Assembly (NCBI RefSeq): GCF_008761635.1 | Contig: NZ_CP044344.1 | Span: 3,162,001 to 3,226,000 of the forward strand | Reading direction: 5' to 3' | DNA from: Nocardioides cynanchi | GTDB lineage: Bacteria; Actinomycetota; Actinomycetes; Propionibacteriales; Nocardioidaceae | Length of the DNA stretch: 64,000 nucleotides | In this document: positions 15,069 through 24,404 of the stretch, in pieces | Position numbering within the stretch: the stretch's first letter is position 1 | Layout: each line of letters starts with the position of its first letter | Notes under the pieces: model-generated | What the model was told of the DNA's origin: nothing | The model's input: only the letters and a program-made list of their open reading frames with translations | The model's database searches: none | Program-made: the position numbers and the translations under genes

Positions 15069-16526
15069 ATGGCCGAGTTCAAGCTGCCCGACGTGGGGGA
15101 GGGCCTCACCGAGGCCGAGATCGTGACCTGGAAGGTCAAGGAGGGCGACACCGTCGCCATCAACGACATCGTCGTCGAGATCGAGACCGCAAAGTCGCTG
15201 GTCGAGCTCCCCTCGCCGTACGCCGGCGTCGTGCAGCGGCTGATGGTGCCCGAGGGTGAGACCATCCCCGTCGGCACCCCGATCATCGCGATCGGCGACG
15301 CGCTGGACGCCCCGCTCGACACCTTGCCGAGCGAGCCGGGCGAGCCGGGCGAGCCGAGCGAGCCGAGCGAGCCGGGCGACGGCCCTGCCCCGTCGCCCGA
15401 GATCGACCTGTCCAACCCGGCCGCCAGCGGCGGCGGCGAGGGGGAGTCGCTGGTCGGGCGCAACAAGGCGGACCGCAGTGCCGTACGCCGGGCGCGGCAC
15501 GCCGCCGTCCCCGCGTCGGCCGGTGGTGCCGCGGCGCAGCTGCAGCTCCAGGGCTCCTTCGAGCCGGGGCTCGCCTCGCCCGACGTGGCCGACGAGGCCG
15601 ACGAGCCGGCGGTGCCCGCCACCACGGCGCCCGCCGCGGTGGCCGTGGTCCGGACCCTCGCCAAGCCGCCGGTCCGCAAGCTGGCCAAGGACCTCGGTGT
15701 CGACCTGTCCACGCTGACCGGCACCGGCCCCCATGGCACCGTCACCCGCGACGACGTGCAGTCGGCCGGCACGTCGGCGGCGCCCGGCGACAGCACGGCC
15801 GACTCCGCTCGACCAGCGCCGGCCGGGGAGCGCGAGACCCGCGAGCCGATCAAGGGGGTCCGCAAGATGATGGGCCAGGCCATGGTCGGCTCCGCGTTCT
15901 CGATCCCCCACGTGACCGAGTGGGTGACCATCGACGCGACCCGCACCATGGAGCTCGTGGAGCGGCTGAAGGCGCGCCGGGAGTTCCGCGACGTCAAGGT
16001 CTCGCCGCTGCTCGTGCTCGCTCGGGCGATCATGCTGGCGATGAGGCGCACGCCCGAGATCAACTCGTGGTGGGACGACGAGGCCTCGGAGGTCGTCTAC
16101 AAGCACTACGTCAACCTCGGCATCGCCGCCGCGACTCCGCGCGGGCTCGTCGTACCCAACGTCAAGAACGCCGAGCAGCTGCCCCTCCTCGAGCTGGCCG
16201 GGGCGCTCAACGAGCTGACCGCGACCGCGCGAGAGGGCAGGACCCAGCCGGCCGAGATGGCGGGTGGCACCTTCACGATCACCAACGTCGGCGTCTTCGG
16301 CGTCGACAGCGGTACGCCGATCATCAACCCGGGCGAGTCCGCGATCCTGTGCATCGGGGCGATCAAGCCGCAGCCGTGGGTCGTGGACGGCGAGATCGTG
16401 GTCCGCCAGGTCACCACGCTCGCGCTGAGCTTCGACCACCGGCACATCGACGGCGAGAAAGGGTCGCGCTTCCTCGCTGACGTGGCTGGCATCCTCGAGG
16501 ACCCCGCCAGCGCCCTGCTCTTCTGA
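15069..16526 (+). CDS. 2-oxoacid dehydrogenase E2 (dihydrolipoyl acyltransferase)
   Basis: The 485-residue protein has three E2 modules. An N-terminal lipoyl domain carries the lipoylation site EIETAKSLVELPS. A peripheral-subunit-binding domain (VRKLAKDLGVDLSTLTGTGPHG) docks E1 or E3. The C-terminal catalytic domain has the active-site SFDHRHIDGEKG. The linker after the lipoyl domain is a run of E-P-G/S repeats. GAGAGGAACG precedes the ATG. No dihydrolipoamide dehydrogenase gene lies nearby, so E3 must come from elsewhere. Confidence 0.93.
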   Translation: MAEFKLPDVGEGLTEAEIVTWKVKEGDTVAINDIVVEIETAKSLVELPSPYAGVVQRLMVPEGETIPVGTPIIAIGDALDAPLDTLPSEPGEPGEPSEPSEPGDGPAPSPEIDLSNPAASGGGEGESLVGRNKADRSAVRRARHAAVPASAGGAAAQLQLQGSFEPGLASPDVADEADEPAVPATTAPAAVAVVRTLAKPPVRKLAKDLGVDLSTLTGTGPHGTVTRDDVQSAGTSAAPGDSTADSARPAPAGERETREPIKGVRKMMGQAMVGSAFSIPHVTEWVTIDATRTMELVERLKARREFRDVKVSPLLVLARAIMLAMRRTPEINSWWDDEASEVVYKHYVNLGIAAATPRGLVVPNVKNAEQLPLLELAGALNELTATAREGRTQPAEMAGGTFTITNVGVFGVDSGTPIINPGESAILCIGAIKPQPWVVDGEIVVRQVTTLALSFDHRHIDGEKGSRFLADVAGILEDPASALLF

Positions 16527-16557
16527 GAGGTCGCCGGCTCCCGCGGGGGCGCCGGTG

Positions 16558-18018
16558 TCAGCGGAAGGTGTACGGCGGCTCGACGGTCGAGAGCAGCCAG
16601 CGGTGGAACACCGGCGTCAGGTGCTGTCCCGACTGCCTGCTCCACCAGGCGGCCAGGGTGTCGCGGCTCTGACTGGTGAGCCGGTGCGAGCGCGGCCACG
16701 CGGCGACCAGCTTCCAGAACTCCGCGTCGCCGAGCCGCTGCCGGATCGTGTCCCACATCAGCGCCGGGATGTAGTAGACGTTGCCCTCACCGAAGGAGCC
16801 CGGCCGGTAGCGCGCCGGCGGTCCGTACTGCTCGCGCATCGGCCCGACGAAGGTCTTGAAGTGGGTCAGGATGGCGCGCCGGGACTGTCGCCCGTGGTCC
16901 GCGGTCCAGTTCACCTCGGCCAGGTAGGTCGCCATCCCCTCGCTCATCCACAGGTCGCTCCAGTCCGCGGGCGTCACCTCGTCGCCGTACCACTGGTGCG
17001 CGAGCTCGTGCACCAGCACATCGCGGGAGAGCGTGTAGTCGCCGATGCCCAGGGTCACCGTCGACTGCGTCTCCATGGCGCTGTTCGAGGGCACCAGCAG
17101 CACCCCGAGCGTGGGGAACGGGTAGCGCCCCAGCTTGCCCTCGAGGTAGGCGATCGCCTGGGGGGTGTAGCTCAGGCCCTTCACCAGGTCGGGGCGCCCG
17201 GTCGGGGTCCAGTAGGTGATCGGCAGGCCGTGCGGCCCGGTGTCGGTGGTCGACCGGTAGTGCCCGATCGCGATCGTCACGAGGTACGACGAAGCCGGCT
17301 CGGGCAGACGCCAGCGGGTGACGGTCCGGCCGTCCACGGCTCGGCGCGACAGCAGCTCGCCGTTGGCGATGCCGACCATCGAGCCGGGCGAGGAGATCGT
17401 GAAGTCGTAGAACGCCTTGTCGGCGGGCTGGTCGTCGACGGCGTACCAGGAGTAGGCGCCGTAGGGCTCCTGCATGGTCCAGGCGCTGCCGTCGGAGGTG
17501 GTGGTCCAGCCCGTGGTGTCGAAGTCGGGCCGGTCGGTCGGTGCCACCACCGGCTCGGGCACCCCGGAGTAGGTCAGCTGGAGCAGGTGCCGGTCACCGG
17601 ACGTCACCGGTGCCCCCACCACGAGGTCCTTGCCCGGGTGGCTGAACGCGACGGTGTGGCCGTCGAGCCACACGTGCGAGACCTCGAGCTGTGCGGCAAG
17701 GTCGAGCCGGAACGACGACGCCGTCGCCGACGCGCGGAACGTGAGGGCCTCGTTGCCGGTCAGGGTCACGTGCTTCGCGTCCCACGACAGGCCGAGGTCG
17801 TAGCTGAGCGCGTCGACCCCGGACCCGCCGACGTCGGGGTAGACGCTGTCCCGGCGCGGTGTGCTGAGCGCCGCGGACGATTCCGTGCCGGGGTCCACGG
17901 CGGTCCCGGTCGGTGCCGGGGTGGGCGGTGCGGTGTCGGAGGAGGACGAGCCGCATCCGGTCAGGGCGGCAGAGAGGACCACGACCAGGGCCGCCCCGGC
18001 CGCGACGGCACGCCGCAC
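16558..18018 (-). CDS. M1-family zinc metallopeptidase, lipoprotein
   Basis: The 486-residue protein begins with a signal peptide ending in the lipobox LTGC, so it should be attached outside the membrane. It has the M1 zinc motif HELAHQWYG followed 18 residues later by the Glu in WMSEGMATY, and SAMET in the position of the exopeptidase GAMEN motif. It lacks the large C-terminal domain of aminopeptidase N. GTG at 18018 starts two bases after the stop of the sigma-factor gene, so the two are one operon. Confidence 0.9.
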   Translation of the reverse strand: MRRAVAAGAALVVVLSAALTGCGSSSSDTAPPTPAPTGTAVDPGTESSAALSTPRRDSVYPDVGGSGVDALSYDLGLSWDAKHVTLTGNEALTFRASATASSFRLDLAAQLEVSHVWLDGHTVAFSHPGKDLVVGAPVTSGDRHLLQLTYSGVPEPVVAPTDRPDFDTTGWTTTSDGSAWTMQEPYGAYSWYAVDDQPADKAFYDFTISSPGSMVGIANGELLSRRAVDGRTVTRWRLPEPASSYLVTIAIGHYRSTTDTGPHGLPITYWTPTGRPDLVKGLSYTPQAIAYLEGKLGRYPFPTLGVLLVPSNSAMETQSTVTLGIGDYTLSRDVLVHELAHQWYGDEVTPADWSDLWMSEGMATYLAEVNWTADHGRQSRRAILTHFKTFVGPMREQYGPPARYRPGSFGEGNVYYIPALMWDTIRQRLGDAEFWKLVAAWPRSHRLTSQSRDTLAAWWSRQSGQHLTPVFHRWLLSTVEPPYTFR

Positions 18019-18020
18019 GG

Positions 18021-18578
18021 TCAGTCCTGGCCGCGCAGCAGCGGCCGCGCGAGCTTGCGGCCGTGGTGGATCTGGGCCTTGATCGTCCCGATCGGGGCGC
18101 CGACGTGCTGGGCGATGTCGTCGTACGACATCCCGTAGACGTCACGCAGGATCAGCGGCTCGACGTACTGCGGATGGTCGCGCTCGATGGTCTCCATCGC
18201 CTCGAGCAGGTCGAGCCGGGTGCCCGCGATCACGCTGGTGGTGCGCGGGTCCGGCTTCTCCATCGGCAGGATGTCGCTGGAGATCGCCTGGTTCTTCATC
18301 CGGCGGTACGTCGTGCGGGCGCTGTTGACGGCCACCACGTGCATCCAGGTCGTGAACCGGCCGTTGCGCCGCCACGAGCCGATCTTGTTGGCGACGTTGA
18401 TCAGCGCCTCCTGGCAGGCGTCCTCGGCGTCGGGGGTGTAGGGCAGAACGCCGCGGCACACGGCCAGGCAGCGCGGGCGGACCGCGGCCAGCAGCATCTC
18501 GAGCGCGTCACGGTCGCCGTCCTGCGCCAGCCTCGCCCACTCGTCGATGTCGTCCGGCGTGATCTCCTCGCGCGTCAT
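18021..18578 (-). CDS. ECF-like RNA polymerase sigma factor
   Basis: The 185-residue protein has a sigma-2 region (PYTPDAEDACQEALINVANKI, then RFTTWMHVVAVNSARTTYRR) and a sigma-4 region (LRDVYGMSYDDIAQHVGAPIGTIKAQIHHGRKL). The ATG at 18578 follows GAAGGAC and is preferred over 18656, which would overlap the divergent kinase gene. No anti-sigma gene is adjacent; the downstream gene is an exported M1 peptidase and the divergent gene a membrane Ser/Thr kinase, either of which could feed into its control (inference). Confidence 0.9.
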   Translation of the reverse strand: MTREEITPDDIDEWARLAQDGDRDALEMLLAAVRPRCLAVCRGVLPYTPDAEDACQEALINVANKIGSWRRNGRFTTWMHVVAVNSARTTYRRMKNQAISSDILPMEKPDPRTTSVIAGTRLDLLEAMETIERDHPQYVEPLILRDVYGMSYDDIAQHVGAPIGTIKAQIHHGRKLARPLLRGQD

Positions 18579-18654
18579 GCCCGTCCTTCTGTCCCCGTGA
18601 GCGCTCCTCGTGTGGGGAGCGGCCTGTTCCTGCACCATAATGCCGAGGGTGTCC

Positions 18655-20115
18655 ATGCCTGCCCGTCTCGGTCGCTACGCCGTGCGCCGGCGTATCGGTT
18701 CCGGTGGTTTCGCCACCGTCTGGCTCGCCTATGACGAGCAGCTCGACTCTCCGGTTGCGATCAAGGTGCTCGCCGAGAACTGGACCGAGGACAGCCACGT
18801 CCGGCAGCGCTTCCTCGAGGAGGGTCGCTACCTGCGCAAGGTCGAGTCGCCGCACGTGGTCACGGTGTACGACGCCGGGTCGCTCGAGGACGACCGCCCC
18901 TACCTGGTGATGTCGTACGCCGACCAGGGCACCCTGGCCGACCGCCTCGAGGGGGAGGGCTTGACCGTCGGCCAGGCCAGCGAGGTGATCCGGCAGGTCG
19001 GCGAGGGGCTGGCCGCCCTGCACAAGCGGGGCGTCCTGCATCGCGACATCAAGCCGGCCAACGTGCTGTTCCGCACCGCCGACCCCGAACGCGACGGCAC
19101 GGTGGTGCGCGCCATGGTCGGCGACCTCGGGCTGGGCAAGGCCCTCGACGTGTCGTCGCGGCTCACCATGATCGCCGGGACGCCGTCGTTCGTCGCGCCG
19201 GAGCAGGCCCAGGGCGAGCACCTCGACGCGCGCGCCGACCAGTTCTCCCTGGCGGCCCTGACCTACCTGCTGCTGGCCGGGCGGCCGCCGTACGCCCACA
19301 GCACCCTCGCGGCGGCGGCCTCGCCGACCCCTCCCGCGCCCTTGTCCACGTCCGACCGCCCCTTTCCGCCGGAGGTCGAAGCCGTGGTGCTGCGCGGCCT
19401 GGCCCAGGACCGCAACGACCGCTGGCCCGACGTGCTCACCTACGTCACCGAGCTGCGCCATGCGCTCGGCGACGAGGCGAAGGGCTCGTTGCCCCAACGC
19501 TGGCTCCCGGTGGACCCCCAGCTCACACAGCCCGGCAACAAGCCGTCCCTCGTGCCCGACGTCGGCGACCTGCCCGAGCCGGTGGCACCGATGCGGCGAC
19601 GCTGGCCGGCGGCCGTCCTCGCCCTGGTGCTCCTCGCCGCGGGCGGTCTGGGTGGCTTCGCCCTGTGGCGGCAGGGTCATCAGCAGGTCACGCTCACCGA
19701 CGCGCAGGGTGCCCTGTCGGTGACGGTGCCGCAGTCGTGGGGCCGGGACGTGGCCCGCGACGGCTGGACCCCTCCCGCGAGCACGACGACCTACCCCGCC
19801 GTGTCGAGCGGGGACGGGCCGTCCTGGGCAACGTCGGGCCAGGGCGTCTTCGTGGGCCTGATGCCCGAGACCACGTTGCCCAAGACCCTCCCGCAGCACC
19901 CGCTGTGCGGCGGGATCGGCCAGCCCGACCCGGCCAGCTATCGCGGCGACCCGGCGGTCACGGTGACGTCCAGCGGCTGCCGGGGGTCGGACCTGATCAT
20001 CGAGCGGGTGGTGCAGGTGACCAGCACCGAGCTGCTCTGGGTGCAGGTGCGCAGCGACGACGAGGCGACGGCGCGCGACGTGCTCGGCTCGGTGCGCACC
20101 CACCTGCTGTTCTAG
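18655..20115 (+). CDS. Membrane Ser/Thr protein kinase (PknB-like)
   Basis: The N-terminal 270 residues form a Hanks-type kinase: glycine loop GSGGFATV, the VAIK lysine, catalytic HRDIKPANV, DLG in place of DFG, and APEQ. One membrane helix (WPAAVLALVLLAAGGLGGFALW) follows near residue 325, and the outer C-terminal domain of about 150 residues has two cysteines (LCGGIG and SGCRG) but no PASTA repeats. The ATG at 18655 is preceded by GAGGGTG. It is divergent from the sigma/peptidase operon. Confidence 0.92.
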   Translation: MPARLGRYAVRRRIGSGGFATVWLAYDEQLDSPVAIKVLAENWTEDSHVRQRFLEEGRYLRKVESPHVVTVYDAGSLEDDRPYLVMSYADQGTLADRLEGEGLTVGQASEVIRQVGEGLAALHKRGVLHRDIKPANVLFRTADPERDGTVVRAMVGDLGLGKALDVSSRLTMIAGTPSFVAPEQAQGEHLDARADQFSLAALTYLLLAGRPPYAHSTLAAAASPTPPAPLSTSDRPFPPEVEAVVLRGLAQDRNDRWPDVLTYVTELRHALGDEAKGSLPQRWLPVDPQLTQPGNKPSLVPDVGDLPEPVAPMRRRWPAAVLALVLLAAGGLGGFALWRQGHQQVTLTDAQGALSVTVPQSWGRDVARDGWTPPASTTTYPAVSSGDGPSWATSGQGVFVGLMPETTLPKTLPQHPLCGGIGQPDPASYRGDPAVTVTSSGCRGSDLIIERVVQVTSTELLWVQVRSDDEATARDVLGSVRTHLLF

Positions 20116-20118
20116 CGG

Positions 20119-20847
20119 CTACGAGCCCGACGCGTTGTCGGCGAACCGGTTGAACAGCGCCTTCAGCCCGGGCACGTCGCTCTGCCGGCCCGCCACCGAC
20201 ATCTCGAGAGTGGCGTTGGGCTGGCCGGGGACGGCGAACCACTGGAAGTAGTTGTAGCGGAGCCGGTTGCTGGGCAGTGCGTTGTAGCGGAAGTAGACCG
20301 AGTACGGCGTCTGCTTGAGCACCTTGAAGTGCTCCCGCGTGGCCGCCTGCTGCTGCTCGAAGCCGACGATCTTGGTGGCGACCATCTGCCCGACGTTGCT
20401 CAGGGTGTTGTCGAGGACCGCGACCCTCATCAGGTAGCCGCCGAGGGTCGGCTCACCCGGCGGCCGGAAGACCAGCTGGCGCTGCCGGTCGACCTGGCCC
20501 GGCTTGAGCACGGTGTCGGTCGGGATCTTGCACGTGGCCGGGGCCGGTGGGCACGCGGCGTACGGCGTCCAGCCCTCGGGGACGTGGTAGGTCCAGGTGG
20601 CGAGCCGGTTCTTGATCGTGTGCACGGTCTGGAGCGGCAGGTCGGGAGGCAGGGTGGGGTAGGTGATGTCGGGAGCGTGGCTCGGTGACCGGCGTACGTC
20701 GATCGGGACGCTCGGGGAGACGGCCCCGACCGGTCGCGGCGAGCCCGCGTCGTGGGTGTGCGGCTGCACGGCGTAGGCCACCAGTGCGCCGCCACCGAGC
20801 CCGAGCAGGCCACAGAGCAGCGCGACCACGAGTCCCCGCATGCTCAT
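20119..20847 (-). CDS. Membrane-anchored extracytoplasmic protein, unknown
   Basis: The 242-residue protein has an N-terminal anchor (GLVVALLCGLLGLGGGALVAYAV) and an outer domain with a cysteine pair (YAACPPAPATC). Its domain ends with a segment resembling the outer domain of the kinase next door in style: a wheel of aromatic and basic residues without known motifs. It is convergent with the kinase gene three bases away. It might be a partner or substrate of the kinase, which is only a context inference. Confidence 0.7.
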   Translation of the reverse strand: MSMRGLVVALLCGLLGLGGGALVAYAVQPHTHDAGSPRPVGAVSPSVPIDVRRSPSHAPDITYPTLPPDLPLQTVHTIKNRLATWTYHVPEGWTPYAACPPAPATCKIPTDTVLKPGQVDRQRQLVFRPPGEPTLGGYLMRVAVLDNTLSNVGQMVATKIVGFEQQQAATREHFKVLKQTPYSVYFRYNALPSNRLRYNYFQWFAVPGQPNATLEMSVAGRQSDVPGLKALFNRFADNASGS

Positions 20848-20898
20848 GGGCCGACCCTATCCAGCACCACCCCGGCGGTGCGGACCCCTCGGGGGTCA

Positions 20899-20926
20899 CG
20901 CGGAGTCGAGACCACATCGTGATGTG
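20899..20926 (+). promoter_or_regulatory. Partial dispersed repeat and 14-base palindrome before paaN
   Basis: GCGGAGTCGAGACCAC is the right half of the dispersed repeat. It merges into CACATC-GT-GATGTG (20913-20926), a perfect inverted repeat that could be an operator for the following gene. Confidence 0.45.
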
Positions 20927-20978
20927 ACGGCGTTCCCCACGTTTGCATGGAGGTGTCACACCCGTCAGTGTTGCGGAC

Positions 20979-22652
20979 ATGACTTCTGCGTGGTTCGACA
21001 AGCACCGTGAGCGCCTCGACGCGGCGGTGGCCGCCTGCGCGTCGCGCGAGTACTACTCGGCCTTCGACGAGTCGCCCTCCCCGCGGGTGTACGGCGAGTC
21101 CGCGGCCGCCGAGGGCAAGGCGGCGTTCGAGGCGTGGCTGGGCACCGACTTCCCCCTCGCCACCCCGGGCAGCGACGGCACGGTGGCCACCGAGCGCTCG
21201 CCGTACGGCTTCGACCTCGCTGTGAGCTATCCGCGGGCCCGCGACACCGACGCGCTGATCCGGGCCGGCCTGTCCGGCATGAAGGCCTGGCGCGACGCCG
21301 GCCCGGACGCCCGGGCGGGGGTCTGCATCGAGATCCTGGACCGGCTGCACGCGCGGGTCTTCGAGCTGGCCAACGCCGTGCAGCACACCAGCGGCCAGGC
21401 CTTCGTGATGGCCTTCCAGGCCGGTGGCGCCCACGCGCTGGACCGCGCGCTGGAGGCGATCGCCTACGCATGGGTCGAGATGACCCGCATCCCGCGCACG
21501 GCCTTGTGGGAGAAGCCGGGGCGGGGCGAGCCGCTGCGGATGGAGAAGACGTTCACCGTGGTGCCGCGCGGCGTCGCCCTGGTGATCGGCTGCAACACCT
21601 TCCCGACCTGGAACTCCTGGCCCGGGCTCTTCGCCTCACTGGTCACCGGCAACGCGGTGGTCGTCAAGCCGCACCCCTCCGCCGTGCTGCCGCTGGCGAT
21701 CACGGTGCAGGTCTGCCGGGAGGTGCTGGCCGAGGCGGGCTTCGACGCCGACCTGGTGAACCTCGCCGCCGAGGAGCCGGCCGACAAGCTGGCCTCCTCG
21801 CTGGCGCTGCGCCCCGAGGTGAAGCTGATCGACTTCACCGGCGGCAACGCCTTCGGTGACTGGCTGGAGAAGAACGCCACCCAGGCCACCGTCTTCACCG
21901 AGAAGGCCGGCGTGAACACCGTCGTGCTCGACTCCACGTCGGACTTCAAGGCGATGTGCTTCAACCTGGCGTTCTCGTTCGCCCTCTACACCGGCCAGAT
22001 GTGCACCGCGCCGCAGAACGTCTACCTGCCCGCGGACGGGATCGAGACCGACGACGGCACCAAGACGCCGGCCGAGGTCGCCGCCGGCATCGGGGCCGCG
22101 TTCGAGAAGCTGCTCGGCGACGACGCCAAGGCGGTCGAGCTGCTGGGTGGCGTGGTCAACGAGGGCGTGCTGACGCGGCTCGACGCCGCGGGCGCGGACG
22201 GTGCGCGCGGCGAGGTGCTGGTCGCGTCGCGGACGGTGACCCATCCGTCGTACGCCGACGCCACGGTCCGGACCCCCGCGATCGTCGGGCTGACCGCCGC
22301 CGACGCGGACGTCTACGAGGCCGAGTGCTTCGGGCCGGTCGCCTACCTGATCTCGACCTCGGGCACCGACGAGTCGATCGACCTGTTCCGCACGACCGTG
22401 CAGCAGCACGGTGCGATGACGGCCGCGGTCTACTCGACCTCGGAGGACGTCGTCGAGCAGATGCGGGACTCCGCGCTGGACGCCGGGGTCGCCCTGAGCG
22501 AGAACCTCCTCGGCGGTGTCTTCGTCAACCAGTCCGCCGCGTTCTCCGACTTCCACGGCACCGGTGCCAACCCGGCGGCCAACGCGTCGTACACCGACGG
22601 CGCCTACGTCGCCTCACGCTTCCGCGTCGTCCAGTCGCGCCGCCACGTCTGA
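20979..22652 (+). CDS. paaN: PaaN-type aldehyde dehydrogenase of phenylacetate degradation
   Basis: The 557-residue protein is an aldehyde dehydrogenase of the PaaN type. It contains VVPRGVALVIGCNTFPTWNSWPG, the cofactor region FTGGNAFGDW and the catalytic Cys in YTGQMCTAPQN. In the family it oxidises the ring-opened semialdehyde formed from oxepin-CoA, though no other paa genes lie in the window. The ATG at 20979 matches family starts; an upstream TTG at 20943 would have only a distant ribosome binding site. Confidence 0.87.
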   Translation: MTSAWFDKHRERLDAAVAACASREYYSAFDESPSPRVYGESAAAEGKAAFEAWLGTDFPLATPGSDGTVATERSPYGFDLAVSYPRARDTDALIRAGLSGMKAWRDAGPDARAGVCIEILDRLHARVFELANAVQHTSGQAFVMAFQAGGAHALDRALEAIAYAWVEMTRIPRTALWEKPGRGEPLRMEKTFTVVPRGVALVIGCNTFPTWNSWPGLFASLVTGNAVVVKPHPSAVLPLAITVQVCREVLAEAGFDADLVNLAAEEPADKLASSLALRPEVKLIDFTGGNAFGDWLEKNATQATVFTEKAGVNTVVLDSTSDFKAMCFNLAFSFALYTGQMCTAPQNVYLPADGIETDDGTKTPAEVAAGIGAAFEKLLGDDAKAVELLGGVVNEGVLTRLDAAGADGARGEVLVASRTVTHPSYADATVRTPAIVGLTAADADVYEAECFGPVAYLISTSGTDESIDLFRTTVQQHGAMTAAVYSTSEDVVEQMRDSALDAGVALSENLLGGVFVNQSAAFSDFHGTGANPAANASYTDGAYVASRFRVVQSRRHV

Positions 22653-22661
22653 CGGGCCGCG

Positions 22662-22857
22662 TCGGTGGTCGAGCGGACCCGCCGATAGCTCGGTGGTCGA
22701 GCGGACCCGCCGACAGATCGGTGGTCGAGCGGACCCGCCGATAGATCGGTGGTCGAGCGGACCCGCCGATAGATCGGTGGTCGAGCGGACCCGCCGACAG
22801 ATCGGTGGTCGAGCGGACCCGCCGATAGCTCGGTGGTCGAGCGGAGTCGAGACCACC
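22662..22857 (+). repeat. Tandem repeat, seven 28-base units
   Basis: Seven uninterrupted units begin at 22662, 22690, 22718, 22746, 22774, 22802 and 22830. Six read TCGGTGGTCGAGCGG + ACCCGCCGAYAG + one or two variable bases; the last is the canonical dispersed form with GAGTCGAGACCACC. There are no spacers. The array fills the gap between paaN and the next gene and ends 14 bases before its GTG. Confidence 0.95.
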
Positions 22858-22871
22858 ACTAGCGTGACCCC

Positions 22872-24344
22872 GTGGCCGACTTCGTCCTGCGCAACGTGCG
22901 CGTCGTTCAGCTCGGGCGGGGGCGGGGCTGGGTGGGGCCTGTCGACGTCTTCGTCGAGCAGGGCACGGTGCGCGAGATCGGGCACGGGCTCGACCATCCG
23001 GCCGGCATCGAGGAGCAGGACGCCGACGGTCGCTGGCTGATCCCGGGGCTCTGGGACCACCACGTGCACCTCGCCCAGTGGACGGCGCGGCGCGACCGCC
23101 TCGACCTGGCCGGCTCGGCGTCGCCCGAGGAGGTCGTCGCCCGCGTGGCCGACCACCTCGCCCGACGCCCCGGCCCGCTGGTCGGCGTCGGCCACCGGTT
23201 GGGGACGTGGACCAGCGAGCCGACGGTCGCCGAGCTCGACGCCGTCGCACCCGACGTCCCCGTGGTGCTGATCGCCGGTGACGCCCACCACGGCTGGCTG
23301 AACTCCCGCGCGCTCCAGGCCCTCGGGCTCCCCGACCGGGTGGGCGTCGTGGCCGAGAACGAGTGGTACGACGCCTACACCCGGATCGACGCGGTCGCCG
23401 AGCCCGACGTCTCCCCGCAGGCCTACCGACGCACCCTGGAGGAGGCCGTCGCGCTCGGGGTGGTCGGGCTGGTCGACCTCGAGCGCGGTCAGACGGCCGC
23501 GGACTGGGAGCCGCGGGACTCGCCGCTGCGGGTGCGGGTGGCGACCTACGCCGACGGGCTCGACGCGGTCATCGACGCCGGGCTGGCCACCGGGGCGGTG
23601 CTGCCCGGCTCGCCGTCGACGGTGACGATGGGCCCGCTGAAGATCATCTCCGACGGCTCGCTCAACACCCGCACGGCGTGGTGCTGCGAGGAGTACGCCG
23701 ACGGTGGTGCCGGCGCTCCCAACCAGACCAGTGCCGAGCTGACCGCACTGCTCGAGCGGGCGCACGCGCACGGGCTCGAGGTGGCGACCCATGCGATCGG
23801 CGACCGTGCCCTCCAGGAGGCGCTCACGGCGTACGACGCGACCGCGGCCGCCGGCTCGATCGAGCACGCCCAGCTGGTCCGCCGCGACTCGCTGCCGCAG
23901 CTGGCCCGGCTCGGCCTGCGGGCCAGTGTCCAGCCGGCGCACCTCCTCGACGACCGCGACGTGACCGAGCTGTGCTGGCCGGACCGGGCCGGCCGGTGCT
24001 TCGCGTTCCGGTGGATGCTCGACGCCGGGGTGACGCTGGCGCTGGGCTCCGACGCGCCGGTCTCGCCGCTGGATCCCTGGCTGGCGGTCGCCGCCGCGGT
24101 CCACCGCAGTGCCGACGAGCGCCCGGCCTGGCATCCCGAGCAGGCGCTGACCGTGCGCGAGGCGCTGGCCGCCAGCGTCGACGGGCAGGGCAGCGTGCAT
24201 GCCGGGATGCCGGCCGACCTGGTGCTGCTCGACGCCGACCCGCTCGCGGCAGCCGACGACACGGCGGCCCAGGCGGCGGCCCTCCGGGCGATGCCGGTGG
24301 CGGCCACCCTGGTCGGCGGCGAGGTCGTGCACGGCGGTCTCTGA
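22872..24344 (+). CDS. Amidohydrolase family protein (YtcJ-like)
   Basis: The 490-residue protein has the metal-dependent amidohydrolase signature: PGLWDHHVHLAQW (HxH metal ligands), GDAHHGWLNS, KIISDGSLNTRT, a later EVATHAIGDRA and the catalytic Asp in GSDAPVSPLDPW. It belongs to the YtcJ/NfdA-like branch with long N- and C-terminal beta domains. The substrate is unknown. GTG at 22872 has no ribosome binding site and lies just after the tandem repeat, so it may be translated from a leaderless message. Confidence 0.85.
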   Translation: MADFVLRNVRVVQLGRGRGWVGPVDVFVEQGTVREIGHGLDHPAGIEEQDADGRWLIPGLWDHHVHLAQWTARRDRLDLAGSASPEEVVARVADHLARRPGPLVGVGHRLGTWTSEPTVAELDAVAPDVPVVLIAGDAHHGWLNSRALQALGLPDRVGVVAENEWYDAYTRIDAVAEPDVSPQAYRRTLEEAVALGVVGLVDLERGQTAADWEPRDSPLRVRVATYADGLDAVIDAGLATGAVLPGSPSTVTMGPLKIISDGSLNTRTAWCCEEYADGGAGAPNQTSAELTALLERAHAHGLEVATHAIGDRALQEALTAYDATAAAGSIEHAQLVRRDSLPQLARLGLRASVQPAHLLDDRDVTELCWPDRAGRCFAFRWMLDAGVTLALGSDAPVSPLDPWLAVAAAVHRSADERPAWHPEQALTVREALAASVDGQGSVHAGMPADLVLLDADPLAAADDTAAQAAALRAMPVAATLVGGEVVHGGL

Positions 24345-24404
24345 ACCGCACCGTCACCCCCAGGGGCGTGGTGGCGTCCGGGGCCGCGTGCTTGCGTGGT
24401 GGGC

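Noticed and set aside
22662..22857. Possible CRISPR array
   Set aside because: The 28-base units are directly adjacent with no unique spacers, and there are no cas genes. They are a simple tandem repeat.
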